Below are positions 48,681 to 57,969 of a stretch of 64,000 nucleotides of DNA, piece after piece. A program made the translations under genes and the position numbers. This stretch comes from UBA1546 sp049302185. GTDB taxonomy: Bacteria > Nitrospirota > Thermodesulfovibrionia > Thermodesulfovibrionales > UBA1546. How positions within the stretch are numbered: position 1 is the stretch's first letter; each line of letters opens with the position of its first letter. The notes under the pieces were generated by a model, which did not search any database, was not told the DNA's origin, and was given only the letters and a program-made list of their open reading frames with translations. The DNA lies in the NCBI GenBank assembly GCA_049302185.1, contig JBAQLV010000011.1, positions 1 to 64,000 on the forward strand, given 5' to 3'.

Positions 48681-49652
48681 CTACTTATTCAGAATCTTTG
48701 CCGCTTCTTTTGCAAAGTAGGTAAGTATAAGATCAGCGCCTGCGCGTTTTATTGATGTGAGGACTTCCATCATAACGCGCTTTCCATCAATCCATCCGAG
48801 TTTATCAGCGGCCTTAATCAACGAATATTCTCCGCTTACGTTATAAGCAGCGACAGGGACATCAAAGGAATTCTTTACATCCGAGATAATATCCAGATAT
48901 GCGAGCGCAGGTTTAACCATCACAATATCAGCGCCTTCTTCAATATCAAGCGCAGCTTCTTTCAACGCCTCTCTTCTGTTTGCCGGATCCATCTGATACG
49001 AGCGCCTGTCTCCGAATTTAGGGGTGGACTCGGCAGCTTCCCTGAAAGGCCCATAAAAAGCCGATGCGTATTTTGCCGCATAACTCATTATCGGCATCTC
49101 TGAGAACCCCTCGGAATCGAGCGCAATTCTTATCGCCTTTACCCTTCTGTCCATCATGTCAGACGGCGCTACCATGTCTGCTCCTGCCCTTGCGTGAGAT
49201 ACCGCCTCTTTGGCAAGAAGCTCAAGGGTTGCATCATTTTTTACAGCGCCTTTTTCAATTATCCCGCAGTGGCCGTGGCTTGTGTATTCACACATGCAGA
49301 CATCAGTTATCACATAGAGTCCCGGCACCTTATTTTTTATTGCCTTTATTGCCTTCTGCACGACTCCATGAGGGTCATAGGCACCTGAACCTGTTTCGTC
49401 TTTGTGTTCAGGAATCCCGAAAAGTATTACCGCAGGTATGCCGAGGGTGTAGACCTCTTTTGCATGTTTTACAATCTTGTCAACTGATTCCTGAAAACAT
49501 CCCGGCATTGATTTTATCTCTCTGCGGATGTTTTTGCCGTAAGTGACAAAAAGCGGATATATAAAATCATCGGGAGAAAGCGAGGTCTCTCTCACCATTC
49601 TCCTGATGACTTCGTTTTTTCTCAACCTTCGAGGTCTGTGCAAAGGGAACAT
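48681..49652 (-). CDS. hemB: Delta-aminolevulinic acid dehydratase
   Basis: Condenses two 5-aminolevulinate molecules to porphobilinogen for haem and related tetrapyrroles. 323 residues. D-V-C-M-C-E-Y-T-S-H-G-H-C-G supplies the zinc cysteines, so it is the Zn type. M-V-K-P-A-L-A-Y-L-D contains the second Schiff-base Lys. The open frame extends upstream across the IscA-like gene, but the family start M-F-P-L-H-R-P-R-R-L-R at 49652 lies 4 nt past its stop and is clearly native. Confidence 0.97.
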   Translation of the reverse strand: MFPLHRPRRLRKNEVIRRMVRETSLSPDDFIYPLFVTYGKNIRREIKSMPGCFQESVDKIVKHAKEVYTLGIPAVILFGIPEHKDETGSGAYDPHGVVQKAIKAIKNKVPGLYVITDVCMCEYTSHGHCGIIEKGAVKNDATLELLAKEAVSHARAGADMVAPSDMMDRRVKAIRIALDSEGFSEMPIMSYAAKYASAFYGPFREAAESTPKFGDRRSYQMDPANRREALKEAALDIEEGADIVMVKPALAYLDIISDVKNSFDVPVAAYNVSGEYSLIKAADKLGWIDGKRVMMEVLTSIKRAGADLILTYFAKEAAKILNK

Positions 49653-49656
49653 AGAT

Positions 49657-49977
49657 TTATTCGCAGCTGGTGCAGCCGGTGCCGCATGACGGAGCGCTTC
49701 CGCCTGTGATGACGAAGCCCTGTTTTTCGCCGTCATCCATGAAGTCAATGTTCATGCCTTCAAGTTTTTTTGATGTGTCTTTGTCAACGAAGACCTTAAG
49801 TCCGTTTTTCTCCGTGACATCGTCGTTATCTCCCGGCTTTTCATCTATATCCATTCCGTAAGAGGGACCGCAGCATCCTCCTCCGGCAGTATATACACGA
49901 AGCCCCCAGCCGGCTTTTCCTTCTGTTGTGAGTATCTGTTTTGCTTTTTCTGCTGCTGCATCTGTTATCGTTATCAC
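49657..49977 (-). CDS. IscA/ErpA-family iron-sulfur assembly protein
   Basis: 106 residues. I-T-D-A-A-A-E-K-A-K-Q-I-L and G-L-R-V-Y-T-A-G-G-G-C-C-G-P-S-Y-G-M, then F-V-D-K-D-T and a C-terminal S-C-G-T-G-C-T-S-C-E. The HesB/IscA fold uses three cysteines as cluster ligands; here the first site is shifted to C-C and the tail has an additional Cys, as in some anaerobe homologues. AAGGAGGTT precedes the ATG. It is 4 nt upstream of hemB. Confidence 0.85.
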   Translation of the reverse strand: MITITDAAAEKAKQILTTEGKAGWGLRVYTAGGGCCGPSYGMDIDEKPGDNDDVTEKNGLKVFVDKDTSKKLEGMNIDFMDDGEKQGFVITGGSAPSCGTGCTSCE

Positions 49978-50102
49978 AATTAACCTCCTTGGTCAGGTTC
50001 TCTTGGAATTGTTTTTGTAGAACCGTATCTTTAAGAATAAAGTAAAAAAGACCCAAAAAGCAACCTTTTACAGAAGTTAAGAGTTAAGAATTAGGTGAGA
50101 AT

Positions 50103-50248
50103 TACTAATCAGTTCATTGGTAAGCATACACGCAATGACCTTATTCGTCATGCCCGCAGGTCGTAAGCGGGCATCCAGTCCCTTTCTGGATTCCCCGATC
50201 GAGTCGGGGAATGACAAGAATGTAATCTTACTTATGAACTCCTTAGTA
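50103..50248. mobile_element. MITE-like element, copy 2 (146 bp)
   Basis: The terminal inverted repeats are TACTAATCAGTTCATTGGTA (left) and TACTAAGGAGTTCATAAGTA (right end on the minus strand), around a repeat B core (50147-50215). The right end is identical to the left end of 26666-26805. Confidence 0.7.
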
Positions 50249-50270
50249 TGAATAAGAATATAGGTCTTTA

Positions 50271-50307
50271 AAAACTTCTAACTTCTAACTTCTAACTTCT
50301 AACTTCT
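50271..50307. repeat. CTAACTT-type minisatellite upstream of rlmN
   Basis: About five ACTTCTA units occupy the -35 region of the rlmN promoter. Confidence 0.75.
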
Positions 50308-50313
50308 CTCACT

Positions 50314-50322
50314 TGTTATAAT
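50314..50322 (+). promoter_or_regulatory. Extended -10 (TGtTATAAT) of rlmN, probable leaderless start
   Basis: TG, one base, TATAAT, then 5 nt to the ATG at 50328. No ribosome binding site is present. Confidence 0.5.
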
Positions 50323-50327
50323 TAACA

Positions 50328-51377
50328 ATGTCAAAAATCAATCTCAAGGCATTAAGCAAAGCTGCAATGGAGGAGTTTGTAAAAGAGCAGGGGCTTCCTG
50401 CTTACAGGGCAAAACAGATACTCCATTGGATATACGGAAAAAAAGCTGAGTCAATAGAGGATATCTCCGAATTTTCAAGAGAGCTAAGGGAAAGGCTTTC
50501 AGATATAGCGTATATAAGCAACCTTGAACTGCTCAAAAGGCAGGTCTCAGAAGACGGCACTGAAAAATTCCTATTCGGGCTTGAAGACGGAGAGTCAATA
50601 GAGAGCGTACTTATCCCTGATGAAGACCGTCACACGCTCTGCATTTCTTCTCAGGTCGGGTGTGCCATGTCGTGCGGTTTCTGTCTTACAGGTGGCATAG
50701 GGTTTAAGAGAAATCTTAAGGCGCATGAGATTGTTGACCAGATAATTGCGGTAATGAAAGTTAAGAGTGAAGAGTTAAAAGTTAAAAGTTCCACAAATCC
50801 TGTTACGAATATTGTTTTTATGGGGATGGGTGAGCCGCTGTTAAATCTTGATGAAGTGGTTGAGGCGCTTCACAGGATAACAGAGTTTATGGGCTTTTCA
50901 AAGAGGAGGATAACGCTTTCTACATGCGGAATCGCTCCTAAGATTACAGAACTTTACAGAAGGGCGCCTCATGTTAATCTTGCTGTTTCTCTGAATGCGG
51001 CTACCGATGAAGTAAGAAACAGGCTCATGTCAATAAACAAGGAATATCCCATCAGGGTTTTGCTTGACGCCTGCAGGAAAATTCCTTTATCTCCGAGGGA
51101 CAGGATAACATTTGAATATGTGATGATAGACGGCATGAATGATTCTCTGTCTGATGCAAAGAGGCTTGTGACGCTTCTCAGAGGGATTTCTTCAAAGGTG
51201 AATCTTATTCCTTTTAACCCATTTGCAGGAAGCAAGTTTAAAAGGCCATCTGATGAGAGGGTTCTTGCTTTTCAGGAGATTCTTGTAAGAGGGAAAATTT
51301 ATACTTTTATAAGAAAGAGCAAGGGGCAGGATATTCTTGCTGCATGCGGGCAGCTTAAGGCAGGATACAAGGCATGA
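50328..51377 (+). CDS. rlmN: Dual-specificity rRNA/tRNA (adenine-C2) methyltransferase RlmN
   Basis: A radical SAM methyltransferase for A2503 of 23S rRNA and A37 of some tRNAs. 349 residues. The cluster motif is S-Q-V-G-C-A-M-S-C-G-F-C; F-M-G-M-G-E-P-L-L-N and V-S-L-N-A follow, and the C-terminal methyl-carrier Cys is in D-I-L-A-A-C-G-Q-L. Residues about 144-156 (K-V-K-S-E-E-L-K-V-K-S-S) come from AGTTAAAAG tandem units in frame. miaA follows after 9 nt. Confidence 0.96.
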   Translation: MSKINLKALSKAAMEEFVKEQGLPAYRAKQILHWIYGKKAESIEDISEFSRELRERLSDIAYISNLELLKRQVSEDGTEKFLFGLEDGESIESVLIPDEDRHTLCISSQVGCAMSCGFCLTGGIGFKRNLKAHEIVDQIIAVMKVKSEELKVKSSTNPVTNIVFMGMGEPLLNLDEVVEALHRITEFMGFSKRRITLSTCGIAPKITELYRRAPHVNLAVSLNAATDEVRNRLMSINKEYPIRVLLDACRKIPLSPRDRITFEYVMIDGMNDSLSDAKRLVTLLRGISSKVNLIPFNPFAGSKFKRPSDERVLAFQEILVRGKIYTFIRKSKGQDILAACGQLKAGYKA

Positions 51378-51386
51378 GTCTGAATT

Positions 51387-52391
51387 ATGAATAAGGTAAT
51401 CATTTTATTAGGGCCGACAGGCGTCGGAAAAACAGAGGTCTCTATCCTTCTTGCAAAGGCTTTGGATACAGAGATAATCAGCGCAGACTCAATGCAGATT
51501 TACAGGGGGATGGACATCGGTACTGCAAAGCCGTCTGAGGAGCAGAGGATGAGCGTGAAGCATCACATGATAGACATTATAAGCCCCTCAGAGCCGTACA
51601 GTGTCGGCAGATATATTGAGGATGTTACGCCGGTAATAGATGAGCTTCACAGAAAAGGGAAAATCCCCATTATTGCCGGAGGAACAGGACTTTACATAAA
51701 GGCAATGACAAGGGGGATATTCAGCGGGCCTTCCGCTGACTGGAAACTCAGGGAAGAACTTGCTTCTCTTGAGGAAGGACAGAGCGGCGCACTTTATAGT
51801 TATTTGCAGGAACTCGACCCTGAGGCGGCATCAAAGATAATGCCTGCTGACACAAGGCGCATCATAAGGGCGCTTGAGGTATGCCTTAAAACCAAAAAAG
51901 GCATCTCGGAGTTCCAGCAAAAACTCACAACCCCTCTGCCGTATGAATTTATAAAGATAGGGCTTACAAGGGAAAGAAAAGAACTTTACAGGATGCTTGA
52001 GAATCGTGTTGATAAGATGATAGATGAAGGGCTTGTGGAGGAAGTCAAAACAGGTATGAGCCTGATAAATGCGCACTATAGGATACATGATGCAGGATAC
52101 ATGATACAGGATGAAAGAAATCTTGCATCTTGCATCTTGCATCTTGGATCCTTGCCTTCCATGCAGGCAATAGGATACAAAGAGATTGCAATGTATCTTA
52201 ATGGAGAAATGCCGCTTGAAGAGGTGATAAGGCTCATTAAGCGAGGTACCAAGCGTTATGCCAAGAGGCAGTTTACGTGGTTCAAAAAAGAAGAGGATAT
52301 ACTCTGGATAGATATTACAGGCGTTCAAGATGTCAATGAGATATTTAAACGGGTAAGGCAGCTTCTTGACGGGTTAATAAATAAGGCATGA
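51387..52391 (+). CDS. miaA: tRNA dimethylallyltransferase MiaA
   Basis: Adds the dimethylallyl group to N6 of A37 in UNN-reading tRNAs. 334 residues. P-loop G-P-T-G-V-G-K-T, then S-A-D-S-M-Q-I-Y-R-G-M-D-I-G-T-A-K-P and V-G-G-T-G-L-Y-type I-A-G-G-T-G-L-Y. Residues about 231-257 are a minisatellite insert (Y-R-I-H-D-A-G-Y-M-I-Q-D-E-R-N, from GATACATGATGCAGG units) placed before Q-A-I-G-Y-K-E-I. Probably functional because both flanks are conserved. Confidence 0.96.
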   Translation: MNKVIILLGPTGVGKTEVSILLAKALDTEIISADSMQIYRGMDIGTAKPSEEQRMSVKHHMIDIISPSEPYSVGRYIEDVTPVIDELHRKGKIPIIAGGTGLYIKAMTRGIFSGPSADWKLREELASLEEGQSGALYSYLQELDPEAASKIMPADTRRIIRALEVCLKTKKGISEFQQKLTTPLPYEFIKIGLTRERKELYRMLENRVDKMIDEGLVEEVKTGMSLINAHYRIHDAGYMIQDERNLASCILHLGSLPSMQAIGYKEIAMYLNGEMPLEEVIRLIKRGTKRYAKRQFTWFKKEEDILWIDITGVQDVNEIFKRVRQLLDGLINKA

Positions 52392-52465
52392 TGATTTAAA
52401 AGTTGATTCCGCTGACTCCAGGTATGTAGAATAAATGAATTGATTCTGAAAATGCGAGGTGCGGC

Positions 52466-54409
52466 GTGGGTAAAAATATCGCAGAGAAGGTTTTCGAGGC
52501 GCATAAGGCATATGGCGAGTTGAAACCCGGCAGTCCTGTCGGGCTCGGGGTTGACCATGTATATACGCAGGATGCAACCGGCACTATGACATGGCTTCAG
52601 TTTGAGGCGATTGGTGTTGAGAGTGTTAAGGTTCCGCTTGCTGTCTCATACATTGACCATAACATGCTCCAGACAGATTACATGAATCCTGATGACCATA
52701 AATTCCTCCAGACAGCAGCTGCAAAATACGGCGCGTATTTCTCAAGGCCCGGCAATGGAATCTGCCATCAGGTTCATCTTGAGCAGTTTGCTGCACCCGG
52801 AAAGATCGCACTTGGCACGGACAGCCATACGCCAACAGGCGGCGGAATGGGAATGATTGCTATAGGAGTCGGCGGGCTTGATGCTGCAACAGTGATGGCT
52901 GGAGCGCCGTTTGAACTCACAATGCCAAAGGTCGTAAAGATAAATTTTACAGGAAAACTCAATCGTCCATGGGTTACTGCAATGGATGTTATCCTTGAGA
53001 TTCTGAGGAGGCTTACTGTCAAAGGCGGTGTCGGAAAGATATTTGAATATGGAGGACCAGGTGTAAAAGACCTGAATGTCCCTGAAAGAGCCACTATTAC
53101 AAATATGGGCGCAGAACTTGGTGCAACAACATCAATATTTCCGAGTGATGGAAGGACAAAATTCTATCTTAAAGCAGTTGGCAGAGAAACTGAATGGGTA
53201 GAGATCAAGGCAGACGATGACGCAGAGTATTCGGAGATAATAAATATTGACTTAAGCGCAATAGAGCCGATGATTGCCCAGCCTCACAGCCCTGACAATG
53301 TTGTTACCGTGAAAAGCCTTAAAGGCACAAAGGTTGACCAGATATGTATCGGAAGCTGCACAAATTCTTCATATCAGGGTTTAAAGACAGTTGCAACGAT
53401 ACTGAAGGGCAAAACTGTGTCAGAAGGCGTAAACCTTCTCATAAACCCCGGCTCAAAGCAAGTATATGAAATGGTATTACGGGAAGGGCTCATTGCAGAC
53501 ATGATCTCATCAGGCGCAAGAATGCTTGAATCATCATGCGGGCCATGCATTGGAATGGGAGGCGCGCCGGGCAGCGACCAGATATCAGTCCGCTCGTATA
53601 ACAGGAATTTCCAAGGAAGAAGCGGCACAAAGGATGCGTTTGTTTATCTTGCAAGTCCTGTCTCATGCGCTGTCTTTGCTATTAAGGGAGAAATAGTTGA
53701 TCCCCGCGAATCAGGTATTAAGATTGCGACCTTTGAAGAGCCTTCTAAGTATCTGATAAACAGGAGTTTTATAATTCCTCCTCTGAAAGATACCTCAGAT
53801 GTGAAGGTAATCAAGGGCCCGAACATTAAAGATGTCCCGGCAAAAGAGTCTCTGAAAGACAGGATTGAGGCAGAGGTTTTACTGAAAGTAGGAGATAACA
53901 TAACAACTGACGATATTATGCCGGCAGGCTCTGAAGTGCTTCCTTTCCGCTCAAATATTCCTGCGATATCAGAGTTTGTGTTCAGGAACATTGACAACAC
54001 ATTCAGCAAGAGGGCTAAAGATGCAAAGGAAAAAGGCGGAGGGATTATCATAGGCGGTGAAAACTACGGACAGGGTTCATCGCGCGAGCATGCTGCAATG
54101 GCTCCGATGTTCCTCGGGCTTCAGGCAGTGATTGCAAAGGCATTTGCAAGGATTCACAAAGCCAATCTCATAAACTTCGGGATACTTCCATTGCAGTTCA
54201 AAAACCCTTCCGACTATGAGAAAGCAGAGAAGGGCGACAGGCTTGTCATTAAGGATGTGATAAATTCACTTAACGGCAGTCAGGTTTATAAGGTTGAGAA
54301 CATCACAAAGGGCGCGGCATTTGAGGCTGTATCAGATTTGAATGACAGGCAGAAGATGATTATCATGAAGGGCGGATTGCTGTCTTACACAAAACAGCAA
54401 GGAGCGTAG
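52466..54409 (+). CDS. Aconitate hydratase
   Basis: 647 residues, GTG start. The product has the aconitase/isopropylmalate dehydratase layout. H-V-Y-T-Q-D, G-T-D-S-H-T-P-T-G-G-G and the 4Fe-4S cysteines in I-G-S-C-T-N-S and S-C-G-P-C-I-G-M are in the large part, and the swivel domain begins near 460 with G-Q-G-S-S-R-E-H-A-A near 540. The shorter AcnA-like form of about 640-660 residues is common in Deltaproteobacteria and Nitrospirota. It converts citrate to isocitrate in the TCA cycle, forward or reverse. Confidence 0.93.
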   Translation: MGKNIAEKVFEAHKAYGELKPGSPVGLGVDHVYTQDATGTMTWLQFEAIGVESVKVPLAVSYIDHNMLQTDYMNPDDHKFLQTAAAKYGAYFSRPGNGICHQVHLEQFAAPGKIALGTDSHTPTGGGMGMIAIGVGGLDAATVMAGAPFELTMPKVVKINFTGKLNRPWVTAMDVILEILRRLTVKGGVGKIFEYGGPGVKDLNVPERATITNMGAELGATTSIFPSDGRTKFYLKAVGRETEWVEIKADDDAEYSEIINIDLSAIEPMIAQPHSPDNVVTVKSLKGTKVDQICIGSCTNSSYQGLKTVATILKGKTVSEGVNLLINPGSKQVYEMVLREGLIADMISSGARMLESSCGPCIGMGGAPGSDQISVRSYNRNFQGRSGTKDAFVYLASPVSCAVFAIKGEIVDPRESGIKIATFEEPSKYLINRSFIIPPLKDTSDVKVIKGPNIKDVPAKESLKDRIEAEVLLKVGDNITTDDIMPAGSEVLPFRSNIPAISEFVFRNIDNTFSKRAKDAKEKGGGIIIGGENYGQGSSREHAAMAPMFLGLQAVIAKAFARIHKANLINFGILPLQFKNPSDYEKAEKGDRLVIKDVINSLNGSQVYKVENITKGAAFEAVSDLNDRQKMIIMKGGLLSYTKQQGA

Positions 54410-54478
54410 CTTAAAGGGTTTCTTTTTTCGGTAGATTGAATGTCTTACACTTTTATGAGGGCATATCAAGATATTAAA

Positions 54479-55645
54479 ATGAATAACATCTCAATAATGA
54501 AACGGGTTCTGAGGCTTGCGGGAAAGGCGAGCGGGATGACAAGCCCGAATCCGATGGTAGGCGCTGTGCTTGTAAAGAACGGAAAAATCATCGCAGAGGA
54601 TTATCACAAAAAACCCGGCGCTCCTCACGCAGAGGCTCTTGTCATAGACAAAGCAGGAGAAAAGGCAAAAGGCGCAACACTTTATGTGAACCTTGAACCA
54701 TGCTGTCATACAGACAAAAGAACGCCTCCATGCACAAAGGCGATTATCAAAGCAGGGATAAAGAAAGTTGTCATAGGCATGAAAGACCCAAATCCAAAGG
54801 TTTCGGGGAAGGGGATAGAAGAACTCAGCAAATCAGGCATAAACGTAGTCTCTGGAATTCTTGAAGGAGATTCAATTAGGCTGAACGAGATTTACGCAAA
54901 ATATATTATGACAAAAAGACCGTTTGTGATATTAAAAGTTGCAATGACCCTTGACGGAAAGATTGCCACTCCGGAAGGCGAGTCAAAATGGATTACAGGA
55001 GAAAAGGCAAGAGAATTGGTTCACAAAACAAGAGGCAGGGTTGATGCTGTGATGACAGCGATAGGGACAGTGAAGGCTGATGACCCGCAACTGACAGCGA
55101 GAATAAAGAAAGGGACGAGGGACGAGGGACAAGGGACGAGAAGTCCAATACGAATTGTAATAGACCCTGAGTTTGAGATTCCTATTGATGCGAAAATATT
55201 GAATACTCCTCCGGAGACGATTGTAGTAATAAAAAGAAGTCAGAAGTCAGAAGTCAGTAATCCCTCCTCGCCCCCCTTTAGTAAAGGGGGGATGGGGGGA
55301 TTTTCACCTAAAAATAAAATGAACAGATTAATAGAAAAAAACATAAAAATAATCGAATACGATGGAGAACGTGTTGATCTGAAATGGCTGATGAAAAAAC
55401 TTGGCGAGACGGGGATAACATCTGTGCTGATTGAAGGAGGCTCTTCCTTAAACAGCCATGCGCTTGAATACGGCATAGTTGACAAGGTTATGTTTTTCAT
55501 AGCGCCAAAGATTATCGGCGGTAAAGAGTCATTTCCGTCTGTCGGCGGAAAGGCATTCAGAAAACTCTCAGAGGCGCATCAGCTAAAAAATATAACTCTA
55601 AAAAGAATCGGCGACGATATTCTGATTGAGGGGTATATCAAGTAG
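54479..55645 (+). CDS. ribD: Riboflavin biosynthesis bifunctional deaminase-reductase RibD
   Basis: Deaminates and reduces the first pyrimidine intermediate of riboflavin synthesis. 388 residues from MNNISIMKRVLRLAGKASGM; an ATG 39 nt upstream is possible. Deaminase zinc site: A-P-H-A-E and E-P-C-C-H-T-D-K-R-T-P-P-C. The reductase domain starts near 150 (F-V-I-L-K-V-A-M-T-L-D-G-K-I-A-T). Two in-frame inserts: about 210-221 (K-G-T-R-D-E-G-Q-G-T-R, GGGACGA units) and about 252-278 (minisatellite plus palindrome A, N-P-S-S-P-P-F-S-K-G-G-M-G-G). Confidence 0.95.
   Translation: MNNISIMKRVLRLAGKASGMTSPNPMVGAVLVKNGKIIAEDYHKKPGAPHAEALVIDKAGEKAKGATLYVNLEPCCHTDKRTPPCTKAIIKAGIKKVVIGMKDPNPKVSGKGIEELSKSGINVVSGILEGDSIRLNEIYAKYIMTKRPFVILKVAMTLDGKIATPEGESKWITGEKARELVHKTRGRVDAVMTAIGTVKADDPQLTARIKKGTRDEGQGTRSPIRIVIDPEFEIPIDAKILNTPPETIVVIKRSQKSEVSNPSSPPFSKGGMGGFSPKNKMNRLIEKNIKIIEYDGERVDLKWLMKKLGETGITSVLIEGGSSLNSHALEYGIVDKVMFFIAPKIIGGKESFPSVGGKAFRKLSEAHQLKNITLKRIGDDILIEGYIK
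55262..55299. repeat. Palindromic repeat A inside ribD
   Basis: C-rich arms, TTTAGTAAA centre, G6/G6 return arms, preceded by AGAAGTC tandem units. Confidence 0.85.
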
Positions 55646-55672
55646 GAGTTATAAGCCCTGCTTATCTGGAAT

Positions 55673-57124
55673 TCACTTGAGATGCTTTATCAAATCCATT
55701 ATCAGCCTGACGCCGATACCTGAAGCGCCTTTCGGAATATAAGGCTTGTCTTTTTCCACCCATGCAGTGCCTGCTATGTCAAGGTGAACCCACGGCGTTT
55801 TTTCTGCAAATTCATAGAGAAAATATGCTGCTGTTACAAGTGAACCGTTTTTGCCTCCTGTGTTCTTGATGTCAGCTATATCGCTTTTAAGATACTCTTT
55901 ATATTCATCAAATAAAGGCATTTCCCATACGCGCTCATAGGTATTGTCAGCAGACTTTTTGATTTTATCAAGCAATTTCCTGTCATTTCCCATCATAGCT
56001 ATTGCCTCGTTTCCGAGCGCAATGGAACACGCGCCTGTGAGGGTTGCGATATCAATAATTGCCTTTGGCTTGAAACGCTTTGCATATCCTATTGCATCTG
56101 CAAGAATCAAACGTCCTTCAGCGTCTGTATTGATTATTTCAACGGTCTTGCCGCTTATTGTTTCGGCTACATCGCCGGGTTTTGTTGCAGAGCCTCCGGG
56201 CAGGTTTTCTGTTGCCGGCAGTATGCCGATAAGATTTACTGGAAGTTTTAATGCAGAGGCAGCTTTTAACACACCCAAGACTGCTGCGCCTCCTGCCATG
56301 TCATATTTCATCTTTTCCATTCCGTCAGAAGGTTTCAGCGATATGCCTCCGCTGTCAAAGGTTATTGACTTGCCTATCAGCGCCAGAGGTTTGCCCTTGC
56401 TGCCTTTATATTCAAGCACAATGAACTTCGGAGGTTCTTTGGATCCCTTTGCAACAGAGAGATATGCTCCCATTCCAAGTTTTTCTGAATCTTTTCTCTC
56501 AAGGATTTTCACCGAAAGATTTTTTTGTCTCAGAGAAACCGCTGCCTTTGCAAGGTCTGACGGAGTCATATCATTGGACGGAGTGTTTATCAAATCCCGT
56601 GCAAAATATACAGATGATGTTATGATCTCAGTCCAATTGAGTTCGTCAATAAAGCTTTTTGATATTTTTGAAAGAAGCGTAATGTTCTCTATCTTTTTGT
56701 TCTTCTTTTCTTTTCTGTATCTTTCAAAGGTATATAACCCAAGCAAAGCTCCCTCTATGAAATTCAGAGGCGAAAGTTTAAGAGATGATATAAGGCTTGT
56801 GGAAACCGCAATCTTTTTCATCCCCTTGTCACGAAGATGCACTGCTGCTTTTCCGCCTGCCTGTCTTATGTTTTCGGCAGACAGCTCGTTTTTTTTGCCC
56901 AGGCCGACAAGCAAAATCCGTTCAGGCTTTATCCCTTCAGGCACAGGCATTAAAAGAAGCTCATTCCGCTTGCCGTGGAATTCCTTTGAGAACGCTTTCC
57001 TGATTTGTTTCTGAATAGCTGTGCCGAATTTTTTATAAAACTCCGAATTCCCTTGTACAAAAGGAAGAATCAGAGCATCACAGATGCAGTCTGTTTCTCT
57101 GATATTTTTAACGGATATCTTCAT
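55673..57124 (-). CDS. pepA: Leucyl aminopeptidase PepA
   Basis: An M17 cytosolic aminopeptidase, 483 residues. I-G-K-S-I-T-F-D-S-G-G-I-S-L-K-P, M-K-Y-D-M-A-G-G-A-A-V and E-I-I-N-T-D-A-E-G-R-L-I-L-A-D are the metal and catalytic blocks. The N-terminal domain (1-160) is the usual macro-like domain. It converges with ribD. Confidence 0.96.
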   Translation of the reverse strand: MKISVKNIRETDCICDALILPFVQGNSEFYKKFGTAIQKQIRKAFSKEFHGKRNELLLMPVPEGIKPERILLVGLGKKNELSAENIRQAGGKAAVHLRDKGMKKIAVSTSLISSLKLSPLNFIEGALLGLYTFERYRKEKKNKKIENITLLSKISKSFIDELNWTEIITSSVYFARDLINTPSNDMTPSDLAKAAVSLRQKNLSVKILERKDSEKLGMGAYLSVAKGSKEPPKFIVLEYKGSKGKPLALIGKSITFDSGGISLKPSDGMEKMKYDMAGGAAVLGVLKAASALKLPVNLIGILPATENLPGGSATKPGDVAETISGKTVEIINTDAEGRLILADAIGYAKRFKPKAIIDIATLTGACSIALGNEAIAMMGNDRKLLDKIKKSADNTYERVWEMPLFDEYKEYLKSDIADIKNTGGKNGSLVTAAYFLYEFAEKTPWVHLDIAGTAWVEKDKPYIPKGASGIGVRLIMDLIKHLK

Positions 57125-57197
57125 TTAAGGCCTAAAATGAATCCTTAAAAATCTCTTCAGCATCTAACCTCCTTTTTTACAATAACAGTAGAGTTTA

Positions 57198-57229
57198 CCC
57201 CGTTAGAAATCTTCAATTTCTAAACGGGG
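57198..57229 (-). terminator. Hairpin D after the 57231 gene
   Basis: CCCCGTT-AGAAAT and ATTTCT-AAACGGGG pair with one bulge, starting 1 nt past the stop codon. Near-identical to 26855-26887, including the context TAAACCCCGTT and AACGGGGTAAA. Confidence 0.5.
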
Positions 57230-57230
57230 T

Positions 57231-57800
57231 TTAAGCTCTCGGCTTTGCAAGTATCTCAAGCGCCTTCAGGTCAAGAAACCGCTTTGATGCAGCAGATTTA
57301 ATAACCATCACTGTGTCAGCGCCTCTTCCTGTGCCTGCAACGGCAAGGACTTCCTCCCCTTCAGGTATAAGTCCTGCATCAGCAGCCATCATCACAATCT
57401 CACAGCACACCTTTGGCCCCTCTCCAAACCTTCTTAGAGACTGGGCGATAATGAGCGTTGGATATAACCCTCCGAATTTGGATGAAAAGGCTGTTTCCAA
57501 TGAATGGGTGAGAATTGTTCCTGTGTATATCTTTGCGCCGTTTGCCTTTATTTTCTCTATGACATCATTTGGTATTTCGGATGTGTTTGGTTCTTTGAAT
57601 CCCGCAGAATGCGTTACAACAACAAGATTAACAGCGGATGTTTTTAATGCCTCTGAAAATAAGATGCCAGTATCGCCGCCTGTGGTTGCCACTACAAGAT
57701 ATTTATATGAGCTGTCCTTTATCGCCTGCATGACAACTTTAAGACATGCGGATGTGTTTTCTTTTCCGGGTTTTTCAAAATATGTTACTTTTCTTTCCAT
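57231..57800 (-). CDS. Pyruvate kinase alpha/beta (C-terminal) domain protein
   Basis: 189 residues, a stand-alone version of the C-terminal domain of pyruvate kinase (AF0103/MTH1675 type). T-T-G-G-D-T-G and V-V-T-H-S-A-G-F, and the end G-T-G-R-G-A-D-T, resemble the effector-binding domain; no catalytic barrel is present. The role is unknown, perhaps binding a phosphorylated metabolite. The ATG at 57800 follows GGGAG; 25 codons further upstream are open but look non-native. Confidence 0.82.
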   Translation of the reverse strand: MERKVTYFEKPGKENTSACLKVVMQAIKDSSYKYLVVATTGGDTGILFSEALKTSAVNLVVVTHSAGFKEPNTSEIPNDVIEKIKANGAKIYTGTILTHSLETAFSSKFGGLYPTLIIAQSLRRFGEGPKVCCEIVMMAADAGLIPEGEEVLAVAGTGRGADTVMVIKSAASKRFLDLKALEILAKPRA

Positions 57801-57903
57801 AGGGAGATTATAGCAGAGGCTTTCTGTAGTTTCAACAAACACAGGATTCACGACAAATATCACCAGACCCCTCATTTATTGGTTTTTATGATATTTTTTA
57901 AAA

Positions 57904-57932
57904 TTGACACCATGTAGATACATTGTTTATAC
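57904..57932 (+). promoter_or_regulatory. Promoter of mazEF
   Basis: TTGACA (57904-57909), a 17-nt spacer and TTATAC (57927-57932). The overlapping TATACTTGACTATA region is partly symmetric and could be a MazE-binding operator. Confidence 0.65.
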
Positions 57933-57969
57933 TTGACTATAAGAAATGTGAATGTAAGGAGGGACTGTA

